60,645 nucleotides of DNA, taken from assembly GCA_945893045.1 (NCBI GenBank), contig CAMDEA010000027.1, forward strand, positions 1-60,645, read 5' to 3'. Made by a program: the position numbers and the translations under genes. The first letter of the stretch is position 1. Every line of letters starts with the position of its first letter. Below the pieces are notes generated by a model. That model was not told the origin of the DNA and made no database searches. It saw only the letters and a program-made list of their open reading frames with translations. Below are positions 1 through 10,078 of the stretch, piece by piece. This stretch comes from Planctomyces sp. SH-PL62 (GTDB taxonomy: Bacteria > Planctomycetota > Planctomycetia > Planctomycetales > Planctomycetaceae).

Positions 1-1799
<1,799 letters not shown>

Positions 1800-1809
1800 T
1801 TTTCCATCC

Positions 1810-1896
1810 GTAGCTCAGGCGGCTCGCCTGAGAGGTCTTCAATCAATTTTCTCATCGACGCGATTTCGGAAAGCACAGGCGAGCCGCCCGTGCTAC
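1810..1896. repeat. Inverted pair of GTAG-footed hairpin repeats
   Basis: The left unit at 1810-1832 is GTAG followed by stem CTCAGGCG, loop GCT and stem CGCCTGAG. The right unit at 1874-1896 is the inverted copy; read on the minus strand it has GTAG, then CACGGGCG, GCT, CGCCTGTG. They are separated by 41 bp. The pair occupies the gap between divergent glgX and the VOC gene (1800-2124), which otherwise shows nothing. Confidence 0.8.
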
Positions 1897-2124
1897 GAGC
1901 ATCGCAATTCCGAAACCCGGCTTCCTCCGCTCAACCGTGTGTCATACTTCGGTTGAGCGTCGAAGGAGCGGCATCGTAGGGGCATTCGGATGCCAAGCAA
2001 GTCAACGTAGATTACCCAACCACACCTCTTTCGCTCGGTGCCGCAGTCACACGCTTCGACAAGTCTGACGGATGAATCGAATCCAACGACCGCGACTCGC
2101 AAGCCTTCGGTAGCCAACAACTGG

Positions 2125-2520
2125 ATGACTCCGCGAATTCATCATGTGGCCCTCCAAACGGCACACTTCGACCAAGCCATCAAGTTTTACACCGAGCTGC
2201 TCGGTGCCGAACTGCTGGTGCGGCGGCCTTTCAAGCGCCGCGAGATGGCCTGGTTGAAGATCGGAGACATTCAATTGGAATTGTTCAGTGCTCGCGCCGG
2301 CGAGCGACTGATCGACTGGAACGATTTCCTTCCCGGCCCGGTTCACGTGGCCTTCGAGGTAAACAACCTCGATGACTTTCTGATTCGAGCCAAAGCTCTC
2401 GGAGTAATCCTGCATCCGTCGCACCCCGAACCCTTCACCCCGCCCGTTGCCGGAGCAGGTCGCATCGCGTACTTGCTCGGCCCGGACGGCGAAGAGGTCG
2501 AGGTGCGCGAGCCGGACTGA
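2125..2520 (+). CDS. VOC superfamily (glyoxalase/bleomycin-resistance fold) protein
   Basis: This is a small single-domain protein of 131 residues with the vicinal-oxygen-chelate pattern of two beta-alpha-beta-beta-beta modules. Candidate metal ligands are the His in IHHVALQ near the start, Glu in IQLELF, His in GPVHVAFEV and Glu in EEVEVREP. The order fits the H-E-H-E ligands of metal-dependent lyases and dioxygenases of this superfamily. The ATG at 2125 gives the usual family N-terminus (MTPRIHHVAL). An upstream in-frame start at 2038 would add 29 low-complexity residues and is disfavoured. Substrate cannot be told. It stands alone, with inverted repeats on both sides. Confidence 0.82.
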   Translation: MTPRIHHVALQTAHFDQAIKFYTELLGAELLVRRPFKRREMAWLKIGDIQLELFSARAGERLIDWNDFLPGPVHVAFEVNNLDDFLIRAKALGVILHPSHPEPFTPPVAGAGRIAYLLGPDGEEVEVREPD

Positions 2521-2597
2521 CCTTGAGGGTCTGCTTGAAATTCCGATATCACCCCGACCCCTTCCTAGTCCTCGTTGAAGTCACGCACGAGTGAAGA

Positions 2598-2715
2598 TGA
2601 CACAAACCCCACCGAGCTTGTCTCGGTGGTTCTTGGGCGTTTGCACTACGGAGATCTCGCACTCGTAGTGCAAAGGCCCGATTCCACCGAGACAAGCTCG
2701 GTGGGGGTTGTGTCA
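2598..2715. repeat. Nested inverted repeat (outer arms 32 bp, inner arms 11 bp)
   Basis: The outer arms are 2598-2629 and 2684-2715, complementary except around one homopolymer position. Each contains a hairpin core CCACCGAG and CTCGGTGG. Between them a second inverted repeat, TTTGCACTACG at 2640-2650 with CGTAGTGCAAA at 2664-2674, is nested. The whole block lies between the VOC gene and the SH3 gene and could fold as a large cruciform or RNA hairpin. Confidence 0.8.
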
Positions 2716-2766
2716 GTGTCCCCCGCGTGCGGTTAGTCGATTCGTCATTCCCCCCGGAGACTTGTC

Positions 2767-4212
2767 ATGCGCACGTTCGTCATCGCGCTGATGTTGATCA
2801 CGTCGCTTGTGGTGTTCACCGACAAAGCGACCGCTCAGTCTCGAACCGAAAAATTCCCTTATGACGCGATCATCGCCGACGACGAGGTCTACGCTCGCAG
2901 CGGACCCGGCAAGCAGTACTATCCGACGAGCCGACTTCGCAAAGGGGATCATGTCAGCGTCATTCGCCACGATCACGGCGGCTGGTTCATGATCGAGCCG
3001 CCACCCGGTAGTTTTGCCTGGGTGCGACAAGAATTCGTCAACCGCCAAGGAGACCGCGGCGTTATTACCGGCGACAGCCAAATCGTGGCTTGGGTCGGCA
3101 CTTCCTTCGGCGACGATCACTTCGTCGAGTCACGCCGCCTGCAACCCGGCGAAGCCGTCGAAATCCTCGGCGAGAAAACTCTGCGCGACGAGCGGGGTGA
3201 AGTCGCGTACTTCCGGATCAAGTCTCCGAAAGGGCACTTCCGCTGGATCTCCGGAGCGAAAGTCGTCACCTCCGATAAGCAACTGGCTGCCGCGAACGCT
3301 CGCGCTCGTGGAGATGATTATCCAACCTACGACAAGAACTCGGAGAAGGCCGGCCGCGATTCCGAGGTCTCTCGCGTCGACATGGCCAGCCTCGAACCGA
3401 GCTTGAATGACTCGGCCGCAACGGACAGCAAGAGCGTTCCGGCTCCCAAAGAATTCGGCCGGCGACCGGCACCAACACCGAAAGACTTGGAAGAAGACGA
3501 CACGGTTCTGAATCCGCAGACTCCCGCGAAGAGTGAGTCCGGCACGCCGACTTCGCTCGTGACGATGGATGCCACTGGGCAACAGCGACTCGCCGCCATT
3601 GATGAGCAAATGAAAGAGATGCTCCAGCGCAACACACGCGACTGGGACTTCGCGCCCATCGAAGCCGAGCTGCAAGCACTACAAGCGCAAGAATCGACCT
3701 CGACCGGAGCCGCACGACGGCTCGCATCGTTGGGAAAATACAAACGGGTCAAAGCGGACTACGACGACTTCGCCAGCATCATGGACAAGACCAACCGCCG
3801 CGACGCGGAGCTCGCAGCGGCTCAACGGAGCAACTTGCCAGTCGCGGCGAGTCGAGCCACACCTGCTCCAACACCGCGCCCACAGACCCCGCCTCCGTCG
3901 AACAACCGCGCCGCAATACCGGGACGTACGTTGGCTCCATCTCAGCCTGTGCCCGGTAACTCGCAGACAAGAAACCGTTTCGGCGGCGCGGGAGTCATCA
4001 AACGCTCGGGATCGAGCCAGCCGGGCGTACCACAGTATGTGCTCGTGCATCCGAACGGACAGCGGTTGGCGTATCTGCAAGGTGAGGGCGTGGACCTCAG
4101 CAAGTACGTGGGCGAGTCGATGGGCCTCGAAGGCGAACGTTTCTACCGTCCCGACCTCAAGGCCGACTTCATGATCGTGAAGGCCCTGCAACCGGTGAAG
4201 CTCAAGCCGTGA
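2767..4212 (+). CDS. Secreted SH3-domain protein
   Basis: This is a 481-residue protein with an N-terminal signal peptide (MRTFVIALMLITSLVVF, likely cleavage near TAQS). A bacterial SH3-like domain follows at about residues 30-90 (DDEVYARSGPGKQYYP, then GDHVSVIRHDHGGWFMI). A second SH3-like segment covers about 95-165 (QPGEAVEILGE). The middle is low-complexity Pro/Ser/Thr-rich, and a short ordered C-terminal part follows from about 430 (QYVLVHPNGQRLAYL). Planctomycetes carry many such exported SH3 proteins, commonly taken to be cell-envelope proteins. Ligand and function are unknown. It ends 15 bp before a perfect palindrome and converges on the next gene. Confidence 0.8.
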   Translation: MRTFVIALMLITSLVVFTDKATAQSRTEKFPYDAIIADDEVYARSGPGKQYYPTSRLRKGDHVSVIRHDHGGWFMIEPPPGSFAWVRQEFVNRQGDRGVITGDSQIVAWVGTSFGDDHFVESRRLQPGEAVEILGEKTLRDERGEVAYFRIKSPKGHFRWISGAKVVTSDKQLAAANARARGDDYPTYDKNSEKAGRDSEVSRVDMASLEPSLNDSAATDSKSVPAPKEFGRRPAPTPKDLEEDDTVLNPQTPAKSESGTPTSLVTMDATGQQRLAAIDEQMKEMLQRNTRDWDFAPIEAELQALQAQESTSTGAARRLASLGKYKRVKADYDDFASIMDKTNRRDAELAAAQRSNLPVAASRATPAPTPRPQTPPPSNNRAAIPGRTLAPSQPVPGNSQTRNRFGGAGVIKRSGSSQPGVPQYVLVHPNGQRLAYLQGEGVDLSKYVGESMGLEGERFYRPDLKADFMIVKALQPVKLKP

Positions 4213-4227
4213 CGCGGCGAAGCCGTA

Positions 4228-4283
4228 AAGTAGACGAGTCACTCCGTGACTCGAATTCGAGTCACGGAGTGACTCGTCTACTT
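4228..4283. repeat. Perfect 56-nt palindrome made of two GTAG-footed units
   Basis: Positions 4228-4283 form a perfect palindrome centred at 4255/4256. Each half is GTAG, A, then CGAGTCAC, TCC, GTGACTCG, and the halves are joined by AATT. It lies between two convergent genes, and the minus-strand gene takes its last seven residues and its TGA stop from it. It could also act as a bidirectional transcript end, although it has no T-tract. Confidence 0.9.
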
Positions 4284-6190
4284 GGGTCGTGCGGCGACGA
4301 TCGCAGCGACCAACGGTATGCCTTCAGTGGACGCCCCTGGAGAAAATGCGGAGCGGCGGATTGTGTCAGCATCTGGCCGCGACGACGCCATTCTTCAGCC
4401 GGGAGTCGCGGACTTCCCCAGGTGATGACGATCGCAACGGAGCCTTTCGTTTCGGTCGGCATGGCGCTCGAACCCCGCTCGGTCGCCGCTTTTGCCCATG
4501 GATTCGCCGAGACAAGTTCCTCGCTTCTGGCCGCTCGGACATCGACGCCAGGCCACAGGCTGCGCAAGAAAAACTGCAATCGCGCGGGCGATTGATCTTC
4601 GGTCACCAGCCAACAGGCACTGGGTGGCGTGTCCTGCACGAGCTGTCGGCGAAACGCCCGCAACTCACGCTCATCGTCCGCCAAGGGGGGACGCGAACGG
4701 AGCCCGTAAACGATGTCCATGACAATCACCAAGGTGATACACGCAACGAGCACCATGCGACGACGAGGCTCGGTCTCGGCGACGCGGCGAATCAACCACG
4801 CGACCGCCAGAACCGCCCCTGCCGCCAGCAGGCCGCCAAACGTCAGCGATTGACTGGAGGCGGAACTTGGCATTCGTGACAACCAGAACGGCATCGAGAG
4901 GACTCCGATCGTGACGAAGACCGCAGTCAGAACGCTCGCCAAGCCAAACTCTCGGAGCAAAACCCCCTCCAAACCCCAGGCCGCCAGGAACAGCAACGAC
5001 AGCAACAGGAAACTCGGCCAACCCGCGGAGTTCATGAAAACGCCGCCGTGTGCGGACCAAGTCATCCACCAAGCAGCTCCGGCGATTCCCAGCCAGCCCA
5101 CGAGAAACCAATGGCCGCGAGCTTCGGCTTCCTCCGAGCCCTGCGGTGCGCCACGCGCGAGCTTCATCGCTCCGAGCAGCACGAGACCCAGCCACATGCC
5201 GCTGACGTTCAACAGGAACTGAGCCGCCAATGTCCCTCGCGATTCCGTCGGCCACATTCCCGGCATCGCCGACGAACCCCACGCGACTTCCCGGACGTCG
5301 AGCCCTTTGGCAAATACAAACTGCCAACCACTGACGATCACTAACCCGACGGTGGTGACCAACAACAACCCCAAGAGGCTCATCGCAACATGGGCCAGCG
5401 ACCGCCAAATCCAACGTCGCCAAGCTGTCCGCGCACCCACGCTCGCGATTTCACGGCAGCCCAAGAGGCTCTGCACACACAGTACGCCCCACGCTCCGAT
5501 CGCCAACTCGCCGCCAGAGAGCCAACACGCGGCCAGCGCGAAGCCGCTCCCCGCCAATGACCAGGAAACCCACGAATCTTCCGCCGATTGATGCGCCAAC
5601 ATTCCTCGAAACGACAACACGGCGAATGCCAACGACAGCGCGATCGGAGGTAACCCGCCGCTCAACGCCAGGAATTCGCGATGTCCACATGCCAGTAGAA
5701 CAACCAGCATGGCGAATCGACTGCCCCCCACCTTCTTCGCTAACCCGCCGAGGCACAGCAACAAAAACACCGAACTCACATAGGACGCCAACAAGAGACG
5801 GCTTTCCGGTGCCAACAACTCCAACTTGAGTCCCAGTGCCGTCAGAAGTGTGGCCAGAGGCTTCGCAGGCGAACGACTCGTGGACGGCTCCTGCGTGGCG
5901 GTTGCCATCCAATCCCACACCGTTGGACTGGTCCCGACATCGAGCGCCCGCAAACCCTGCTGGCTCGTGGCCTCATCCAGTGACGGATTCCAAAACACGA
6001 GCAGACCGGGCAAGAACGCCAGCAACATCACAAGTGGTTGCATCACCGCGTCGCTGCGGGCCGCCGGGAACAATTCCCGCACCGGCTCACGAGCCAACTC
6101 CGTCAGCCGCGCATCATTGACGAGTTCCACCGCCGTTCCCCCGTCCTGCAAACCTTTGATTTCGTCTCGTGGCAAGAAGAATTCTTCCAC
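4262..6190 (-). CDS. Polytopic membrane protein, GT-C (ArnT/PMT-like) glycosyltransferase candidate
   Basis: This 642-residue protein has about ten or more hydrophobic segments (for example LLLASYVSSVFLLLCLGG and FLLLSLLFLAAWGLEG). An early periplasmic loop contains NPSLDEATSQQGL, reminiscent of the acidic first-loop motif of GT-C transferases that use lipid-linked sugars. The soluble C-terminus includes TPPSACWLVTEDQSP. The first codon at 6190 is GTG, and a later Met at 6043 is possible. The C-terminus PSRRVTP and the stop codon come from the 4228-4283 palindrome, so the original end was probably different. Its place at the edge of a glycan region supports a glycosyl-transfer role. Family placement is an inference from topology. 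Confidence 0.7.
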   Translation of the reverse strand: MEEFFLPRDEIKGLQDGGTAVELVNDARLTELAREPVRELFPAARSDAVMQPLVMLLAFLPGLLVFWNPSLDEATSQQGLRALDVGTSPTVWDWMATATQEPSTSRSPAKPLATLLTALGLKLELLAPESRLLLASYVSSVFLLLCLGGLAKKVGGSRFAMLVVLLACGHREFLALSGGLPPIALSLAFAVLSFRGMLAHQSAEDSWVSWSLAGSGFALAACWLSGGELAIGAWGVLCVQSLLGCREIASVGARTAWRRWIWRSLAHVAMSLLGLLLVTTVGLVIVSGWQFVFAKGLDVREVAWGSSAMPGMWPTESRGTLAAQFLLNVSGMWLGLVLLGAMKLARGAPQGSEEAEARGHWFLVGWLGIAGAAWWMTWSAHGGVFMNSAGWPSFLLLSLLFLAAWGLEGVLLREFGLASVLTAVFVTIGVLSMPFWLSRMPSSASSQSLTFGGLLAAGAVLAVAWLIRRVAETEPRRRMVLVACITLVIVMDIVYGLRSRPPLADDERELRAFRRQLVQDTPPSACWLVTEDQSPARLQFFLRSLWPGVDVRAARSEELVSANPWAKAATERGSSAMPTETKGSVAIVITWGSPRLPAEEWRRRGQMLTQSAAPHFLQGRPLKAYRWSLRSSPHDPSRRVTP

Positions 6191-6362
6191 TTCCGCGATT
6201 CAGGGTGGGAAATAAGGATTGCAGAAGGCCGAGGGTCAGACGGGACTCTTCTCCTTCTCACTTCGTCGATCCTTATTCGGCAATCCTAATTCTTTGATCG
6301 CTCTCTTCAATGTTTGGAGGGTTGCGGGTGAAGTCCGCCCCGCTCGCCAGATTCATTCTCAA

Positions 6363-7331
6363 TCACCGCGCCCGCTTCCAGGCGATGATGTCATCCAGAA
6401 TCGCGTCCAACCCCAACTGTGGCGTCGATCCGATCGTTTTCAATAACCGACCGACATCTGGAACGCGGCGTCGGACATCTTCGAAATCGTCGCCGTAGGC
6501 TTTGCCGTACGGCAGATACTCGATGCGGACCGACGGATTGACTTTGGCGATGATCGCCTCCGCAAGCTGCCGGATGGACCACGGCCGATCGCTGCCAATG
6601 TTGAAGACTTGCCCTTGAGCCGCCGGCGTCTGCATCAATTTCATGATCGAAGCCACGACCTCGCGCACGTGTGCGAAACACCGGACTTGTTCTCCGTCGT
6701 CATACACGACGACAGGCCCACCATTCAGTGCCTGATCAACAAACCGAGGAATCACCATGCCGTAATGTCCGACTTGTCTCGGCCCGACGACGTTGAAGAA
6801 CCGGCCAATGACGACCGGTAAACCATGCTTGCGGTGGTACGCCAACGCCAGAAATTCATCAATCGCCTTCGAGCATCCGTAGGCCCATCTCGGTCGCGAT
6901 GTCGGGCCGAGTTGCAGGTCGTCTTCTTCGGTCCACTGTTCTTTCGGATTCTTGCCATACACCTCGCTGGTGGATGCCAGAAAGAACGGCTTGCCGGCTC
7001 CCTGCACCGCCATCTGCAACAACGTTTCCGTCGGGTAGATGTTGGTCTGGATGGTCCGCACTGGATCGTCCGCCACCAGTTTGACTCCGACCGCAGCAGC
7101 CAGGTGATAAATGACGTCCGCCTCACGCACGACTTCGGCGACCAGCATTTGGTCGGTGATCGAGCCGGATCGGATCGTCAGTCGCGGATGCCCCTCCAAC
7201 CCTTTGAGGTTCTCGGCGCGTCCCGTGGACAGGTTGTCGAGCACCGTGACGTGATGTCCGGCCGCTAACAACTCCTCGGTCAAATGGCTGCCGATGAAAC
7301 CCGCCCCGCCCGTCACTAAGCATCGCGACAT
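6363..7331 (-). CDS. NAD-dependent sugar-nucleotide epimerase/dehydratase (extended SDR)
   Basis: This extended short-chain dehydrogenase has about 322 residues. The N-terminal Rossmann motif [10 protein letters not shown] binds NAD(P). LDNLSTG follows strand 2, and the catalytic region shows STSEVYG and the YGCSK motif (YxxxK). [11 protein letters not shown] and the C-terminal substrate domain resemble UDP-glucose/UDP-glucuronate epimerases and decarboxylases. It probably makes an activated sugar for surface glycan synthesis in the cytoplasm. The ATG at 7331 is preceded by GAAGGGGA at good spacing; an upstream in-frame start at 7361 is less likely. The exact reaction cannot be read from the sequence. 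The 170 bp between it and the next minus-strand gene hold only short inverted AAGGATTGC/GCAATCCT fragments. Confidence 0.88.
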   Translation of the reverse strand: MSRCLVTGGAGFIGSHLTEELLAAGHHVTVLDNLSTGRAENLKGLEGHPRLTIRSGSITDQMLVAEVVREADVIYHLAAAVGVKLVADDPVRTIQTNIYPTETLLQMAVQGAGKPFFLASTSEVYGKNPKEQWTEEDDLQLGPTSRPRWAYGCSKAIDEFLALAYHRKHGLPVVIGRFFNVVGPRQVGHYGMVIPRFVDQALNGGPVVVYDDGEQVRCFAHVREVVASIMKLMQTPAAQGQVFNIGSDRPWSIRQLAEAIIAKVNPSVRIEYLPYGKAYGDDFEDVRRRVPDVGRLLKTIGSTPQLGLDAILDDIIAWKRAR

Positions 7332-7989
7332 TGAAGTCCCCTTCTCGGATTCGCCTCCCACAAACTTGCCACCACCAAAGACCGCGACAAATTAGCCGAG
7401 CCATCACCGATGTGACAGCCTCATCTGACCACGAGACAAGTGGTGATGAGTCTCTGGTCGCGTCACCGCGCTCAAATCTCGAAACATCATTAACACCACG
7501 CGCTAAGCATGATTGTCGCCACGCAACGTTTGGCGCACGACGCGCCGCTACGACCGGAATAATCGGCACAATCCAACCTTATGCGACTGCTTGGGCTTAC
7601 GGCCAAAGTCCGGTTGTAACGATTGTGTCGGTCCTTCGGCTGGTATCGGTTGTGCTGATTCTTCCGATTGTCAGGCCATGCGATTGGCCTCAAATCCCCT
7701 TCATCGAGGAGTCGAGCGTGCGTGGCGGACGAATGCGTCGTGCCACCACTGGCGGCCTGAAAACCGCCAAATTCTGGTGACCTGAGAGACCACCAGAAGC
7801 AGAGTCGTGAGATTGGCCGGGCTGATCCCCTGGGCAATTTGGCGGCTCCGTTCGGCGGCGCGAGAGCGAAGAGTAATTTCCGAGGACCGTTCCTCTCGGC
7901 AGTTCTGTTCGCTCTCGACCGTCGGATCTTCCTTCTTGGTGACCGTCATTGAGACGTGACGGCATTCCCCATTCGATCGGGAGAGCATC
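7332..7989 (+). promoter_or_regulatory. Gene-free, hairpin-rich leader of the first prepilin gene
   Basis: No convincing gene lies in these 658 bp. The last 240 bp contain several strong inverted repeats. TGGCGG pairs with CCGCCA (7750-7769). TTCTGGTG pairs with CACCAGAA (7772-7798). A 10-bp stem CGAGAGCGAA/TTCGCTCTCG (7861-7917) encloses GAGGA/TCCTC, and CCGTCA pairs with TGACGG (7943-7962). A GGGAGAG ribosome-binding site follows. These features suggest a structured 5' untranslated region and a distal promoter. No promoter boxes could be assigned. Confidence 0.45.
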
Positions 7990-8631
7990 ATGAAAAACTT
8001 GTGGCAGCGACTGTTGGAGGACGAGACCGGCGTGATTGTCTCGTCAGAACTTGCGTTGGTGGGCACGGTGGGAGTGCTCGGCATGGTCGTCGGCCTGGAA
8101 TCGGTTTCCACCGCCGTGACTCAAGAACTCACCGACCTTTCCAGTGCGTATCGCTCGCTCAACCAATCCTACAGCTACCGCTCGATCTCCAAAGACCAAC
8201 ACGCGCGGTTTAGCGGTTCGTGTTTCACGGACGCTGGTGCCGGTGGCGGGATTCTTGGTACCGCGGATGTGAATGGGCAGCAGGGTGGTTCGGCGAACAG
8301 CCAGACGGTTTTTGGAAACTCCGCTCAGACGGTTTCCACAAACTCCATTCAGGTGCTGCGTGGGCAAGCGTTCGAAGAAGTCATCGAAGAAGTGCCCGTC
8401 ACGATCAAGTCCGTTGAAGCGGTCTGCCCGGATGACGAAATCATCGAAGAGCACGTCATTCGACGGCGCGTGAAAGCGAATAGCGCGGCGACTTTGGATG
8501 CCGACTGCGCGAGAAGCTCGCAGATCAACGCCGCCAAGATCAGATCGGCCCCGGAAAACAGCGTGAACTCGATCCCGAATTCAAAACTGCCACCCGACAA
8601 AATCGAGACCAAGCCCAAGAAGAAGAATTGA
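7990..8631 (+). CDS. Flp-like type IVb prepilin / pseudopilin (long form)
   Basis: This 213-residue protein begins with MKNLWQRLLEDETG, a prepilin-peptidase-like site, followed by the hydrophobic helix VIVSSELALVGTVGVLGMVV. That pattern (acidic pair, Gly, hydrophobic stretch with an early Glu) is the Flp/Tad-type class IVb prepilin signature. The Glu is at +6 after the Gly rather than the usual +5. The mature part is polar, with Ser/Asn/Gln-rich stretches and a Lys/Pro-rich tail (ETKPKKKN), much longer than a classical Flp. A GGGAGAG site precedes the ATG and a clear terminator follows. A paralogue lies 1 kb downstream. Assembly machinery (Tad ATPase, prepilin peptidase) is not in the window. 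Confidence 0.7.
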   Translation: MKNLWQRLLEDETGVIVSSELALVGTVGVLGMVVGLESVSTAVTQELTDLSSAYRSLNQSYSYRSISKDQHARFSGSCFTDAGAGGGILGTADVNGQQGGSANSQTVFGNSAQTVSTNSIQVLRGQAFEEVIEEVPVTIKSVEAVCPDDEIIEEHVIRRRVKANSAATLDADCARSSQINAAKIRSAPENSVNSIPNSKLPPDKIETKPKKKN

Positions 8632-8648
8632 TGGTCCGGAGAATCCTT

Positions 8649-8680
8649 CAGGGGGCGTCGTCGCCCCCTGATTGTTTTTT
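8649..8680 (+). terminator. Rho-independent terminator after the first prepilin gene
   Basis: The stem is CAGGGGGCG, the loop is TCG-like, and the closing stem is TCGCCCCCTG (8649-8670). A T-run follows at 8675-8680. It lies 18 bp after the stop codon at 8631. Confidence 0.85.
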
Positions 8681-8879
8681 CCCGTCCAGCGTCGCCGCGT
8701 AAATGTTGTTCCGATTTCTGAGCGCGGTCGCCAGAGTGCTCGACTCAAGAAAAAACTGTCAATTCATCGGTACAAGATTTGTGGGATTAGACTATCGCCA
8801 ACATTGAGGACGTGATCGTGCCAGAGTTTTTCCTGTACCGCAACCAGAAAACGAGGTGACAACAAAACGGATTCTCCAG

Positions 8880-9610
8880 CTATGAAATGAGTTAGGTTTC
8901 CTCGTGTGTGCTCAGAGAGAGTTTGCAATGGCACTCGAAGTCGGCCGACTTGTTTCAGTTTCAGAACGCTGGAAAGAACAAAGCGTTTCAGCTCTTTGAC
9001 GTGATCGCCCTTCGTCGCCTTCTGAACAGGCGACGTTGGAAGCTCCGTTCTGCGTTCGTCCACGACTCCGTACTCACCGCTTGGGTTGAGGTTGCGTCGA
9101 GTTTTGTGGCGTGTTGCGATTTCGCATCGTCGGTGGCACGCGGCCGCGAATCTGGCTTGGGTACATGTTCTGCTTTTCATCTCACCGTTCCGAACGATTG
9201 GTTCGGACGAATGAAACCAAAACGAGCAAAACAAAACACTCGCTGTGGGCTTCAAACGAAGGTGAGAGAGCGTTTGAGGGGCTGACTCGCTCAGTCGAAT
9301 CACCCACATCCGAGTCTTGGGGGACATCACCGATCGGTCATGTCCTCTTTCATACACGAGCCGTCTCCCCTCATGGGATGGTTCGGGCACTGCCGGTAGT
9401 GCCTGGGTCTGTTGTTGGCCAACAACAGACCAAAGTTCGTGTTGCCTGAATGCTCTCCCCGCTCAGGCAAATATGTGGTGATTTTTTTGACGAGGGGATC
9501 AGCCTCGTCAAGGAGAGAGGGTTGCCACACCACGACATCGCAACTTCGGTATGTCTCACCGAAGTTGTTGGGAGAACGGTTCAGTTTTTTGTCTCTACAG
9601 GTCTCTCAGT
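8880..9610 (+). ncRNA. Candidate large structured RNA / 5' leader of the second prepilin
   Basis: About 1 kb (8632-9639) lacks a credible gene, but 8880-9610 is dense in consecutive inverted repeats. Hairpins: AACGCT/AGCGTT (8966-8988), CGTCGCC/GGCGACG (9013-9035), GCGTG/CACGC enclosing CGAT/ATCG (9109-9141), TCCGAAC/GTTCGGA (9189-9207). Next comes a possible three-way junction closed by TGTGGG/CCCACA (9244-9308) with CTTCAAACG/CGTTTGAGG inside. Then a 24-nt near-palindrome (9322-9345), GGCACT/AGTGCC (9386-9403), a perfect 26-nt palindrome (9406-9431), TTGCCTGA/TCAGGCAA (9442-9470), TTGACGAGG/CCTCGTCAA (9487-9511) and CAACTTCGGT/ACCGAAGTTG (9541-9567). T-runs at 9482-9488 and 9585-9590 could end transcripts. 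The 208-codon frame on the minus strand here has no recognisable protein character. Confidence 0.45.
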
Positions 9611-9639
9611 CTCAAACTCAATAAAAGGAACGGTTCATC

Positions 9640-9969
9640 ATGCGTAAGCTCTTCAACGACGAAGCTGGTTTTGTTGTCTCCGCCGAGCTCGTGCTCGTTT
9701 CGACGATCGCGGTGCTGTCGATGGTGGTTGGCTTGGCCTCGATTCGTGACGCGGTCGTCAGCGAAATGTGCGACGTCGCCAGCGCCTTCGGTGCGGTTGA
9801 TCAATCCTGGAATATCCGCTCGGTCAGCAAGCCAGGCGGAACGACCAAGGGCCACGGCAACTCGGCTGGTGGCGGCTATAACGATCTGACCGACGACTGC
9901 GATTGCAAAGAAACGTTGTTCAGCGACGTTTGTGGCAAGACGCAAGGCGTCACCACCACTGGCGAGTAA
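9640..9969 (+). CDS. Flp-like type IVb prepilin / pseudopilin (short form)
   Basis: This 109-residue paralogue of the 7990-8631 product has an N-terminus MRKLFNDEAG, likely cut after Gly10 by a prepilin peptidase. It is followed by FVVSAELVLVSTIAVLSMVV with the Glu at +6. Shared downstream segments (VSEMCDVASAFGAVDQSW, then IRSVSK) align with the first copy's TDLSSAYRSLNQSY and YRSISK. The mature tail has four Cys (for example DDCDCKE and SDVCGK), absent as a cluster in the other copy, suggesting disulphides outside the cytoplasm. AAAAGGAACGG precedes the ATG and a strong terminator follows. The long structured leader suggests heavy expression control. Confidence 0.72.
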   Translation: MRKLFNDEAGFVVSAELVLVSTIAVLSMVVGLASIRDAVVSEMCDVASAFGAVDQSWNIRSVSKPGGTTKGHGNSAGGGYNDLTDDCDCKETLFSDVCGKTQGVTTTGE

Positions 9970-9999
9970 TCACTTCGCCTGAGTTGGTTGCAAGATTTG

Positions 10000-10038
10000 T
10001 AGCCGCCATAGGGATCACCTATGGCGGCTATTTTTTTT
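10000..10038 (+). terminator. Rho-independent terminator after the second prepilin gene
   Basis: A 13-bp stem TAGCCGCCATAGG pairs with CCTATGGCGGCTA around loop GATCA (10000-10030) and is followed by eight T. It separates the prepilin transcript from the O-mannosyltransferase-like genes. Confidence 0.9.
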
Positions 10039-10078
10039 GGTGCCAACGAGGGCAATTCGTGACTGAGGAAAGGCTGTC

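Noticed and set aside
4228..4283. Palindrome as a phage attachment site or replication origin
   Set aside because: There is no integrase, phage gene or origin-type cluster nearby, and its halves match the GTAG-hairpin design of the other repeats.
8764..9390. A 208-codon open frame on the minus strand in the prepilin leader
   Set aside because: No domain, signal or plausible start site is seen, and the region is better explained by consecutive hairpins.
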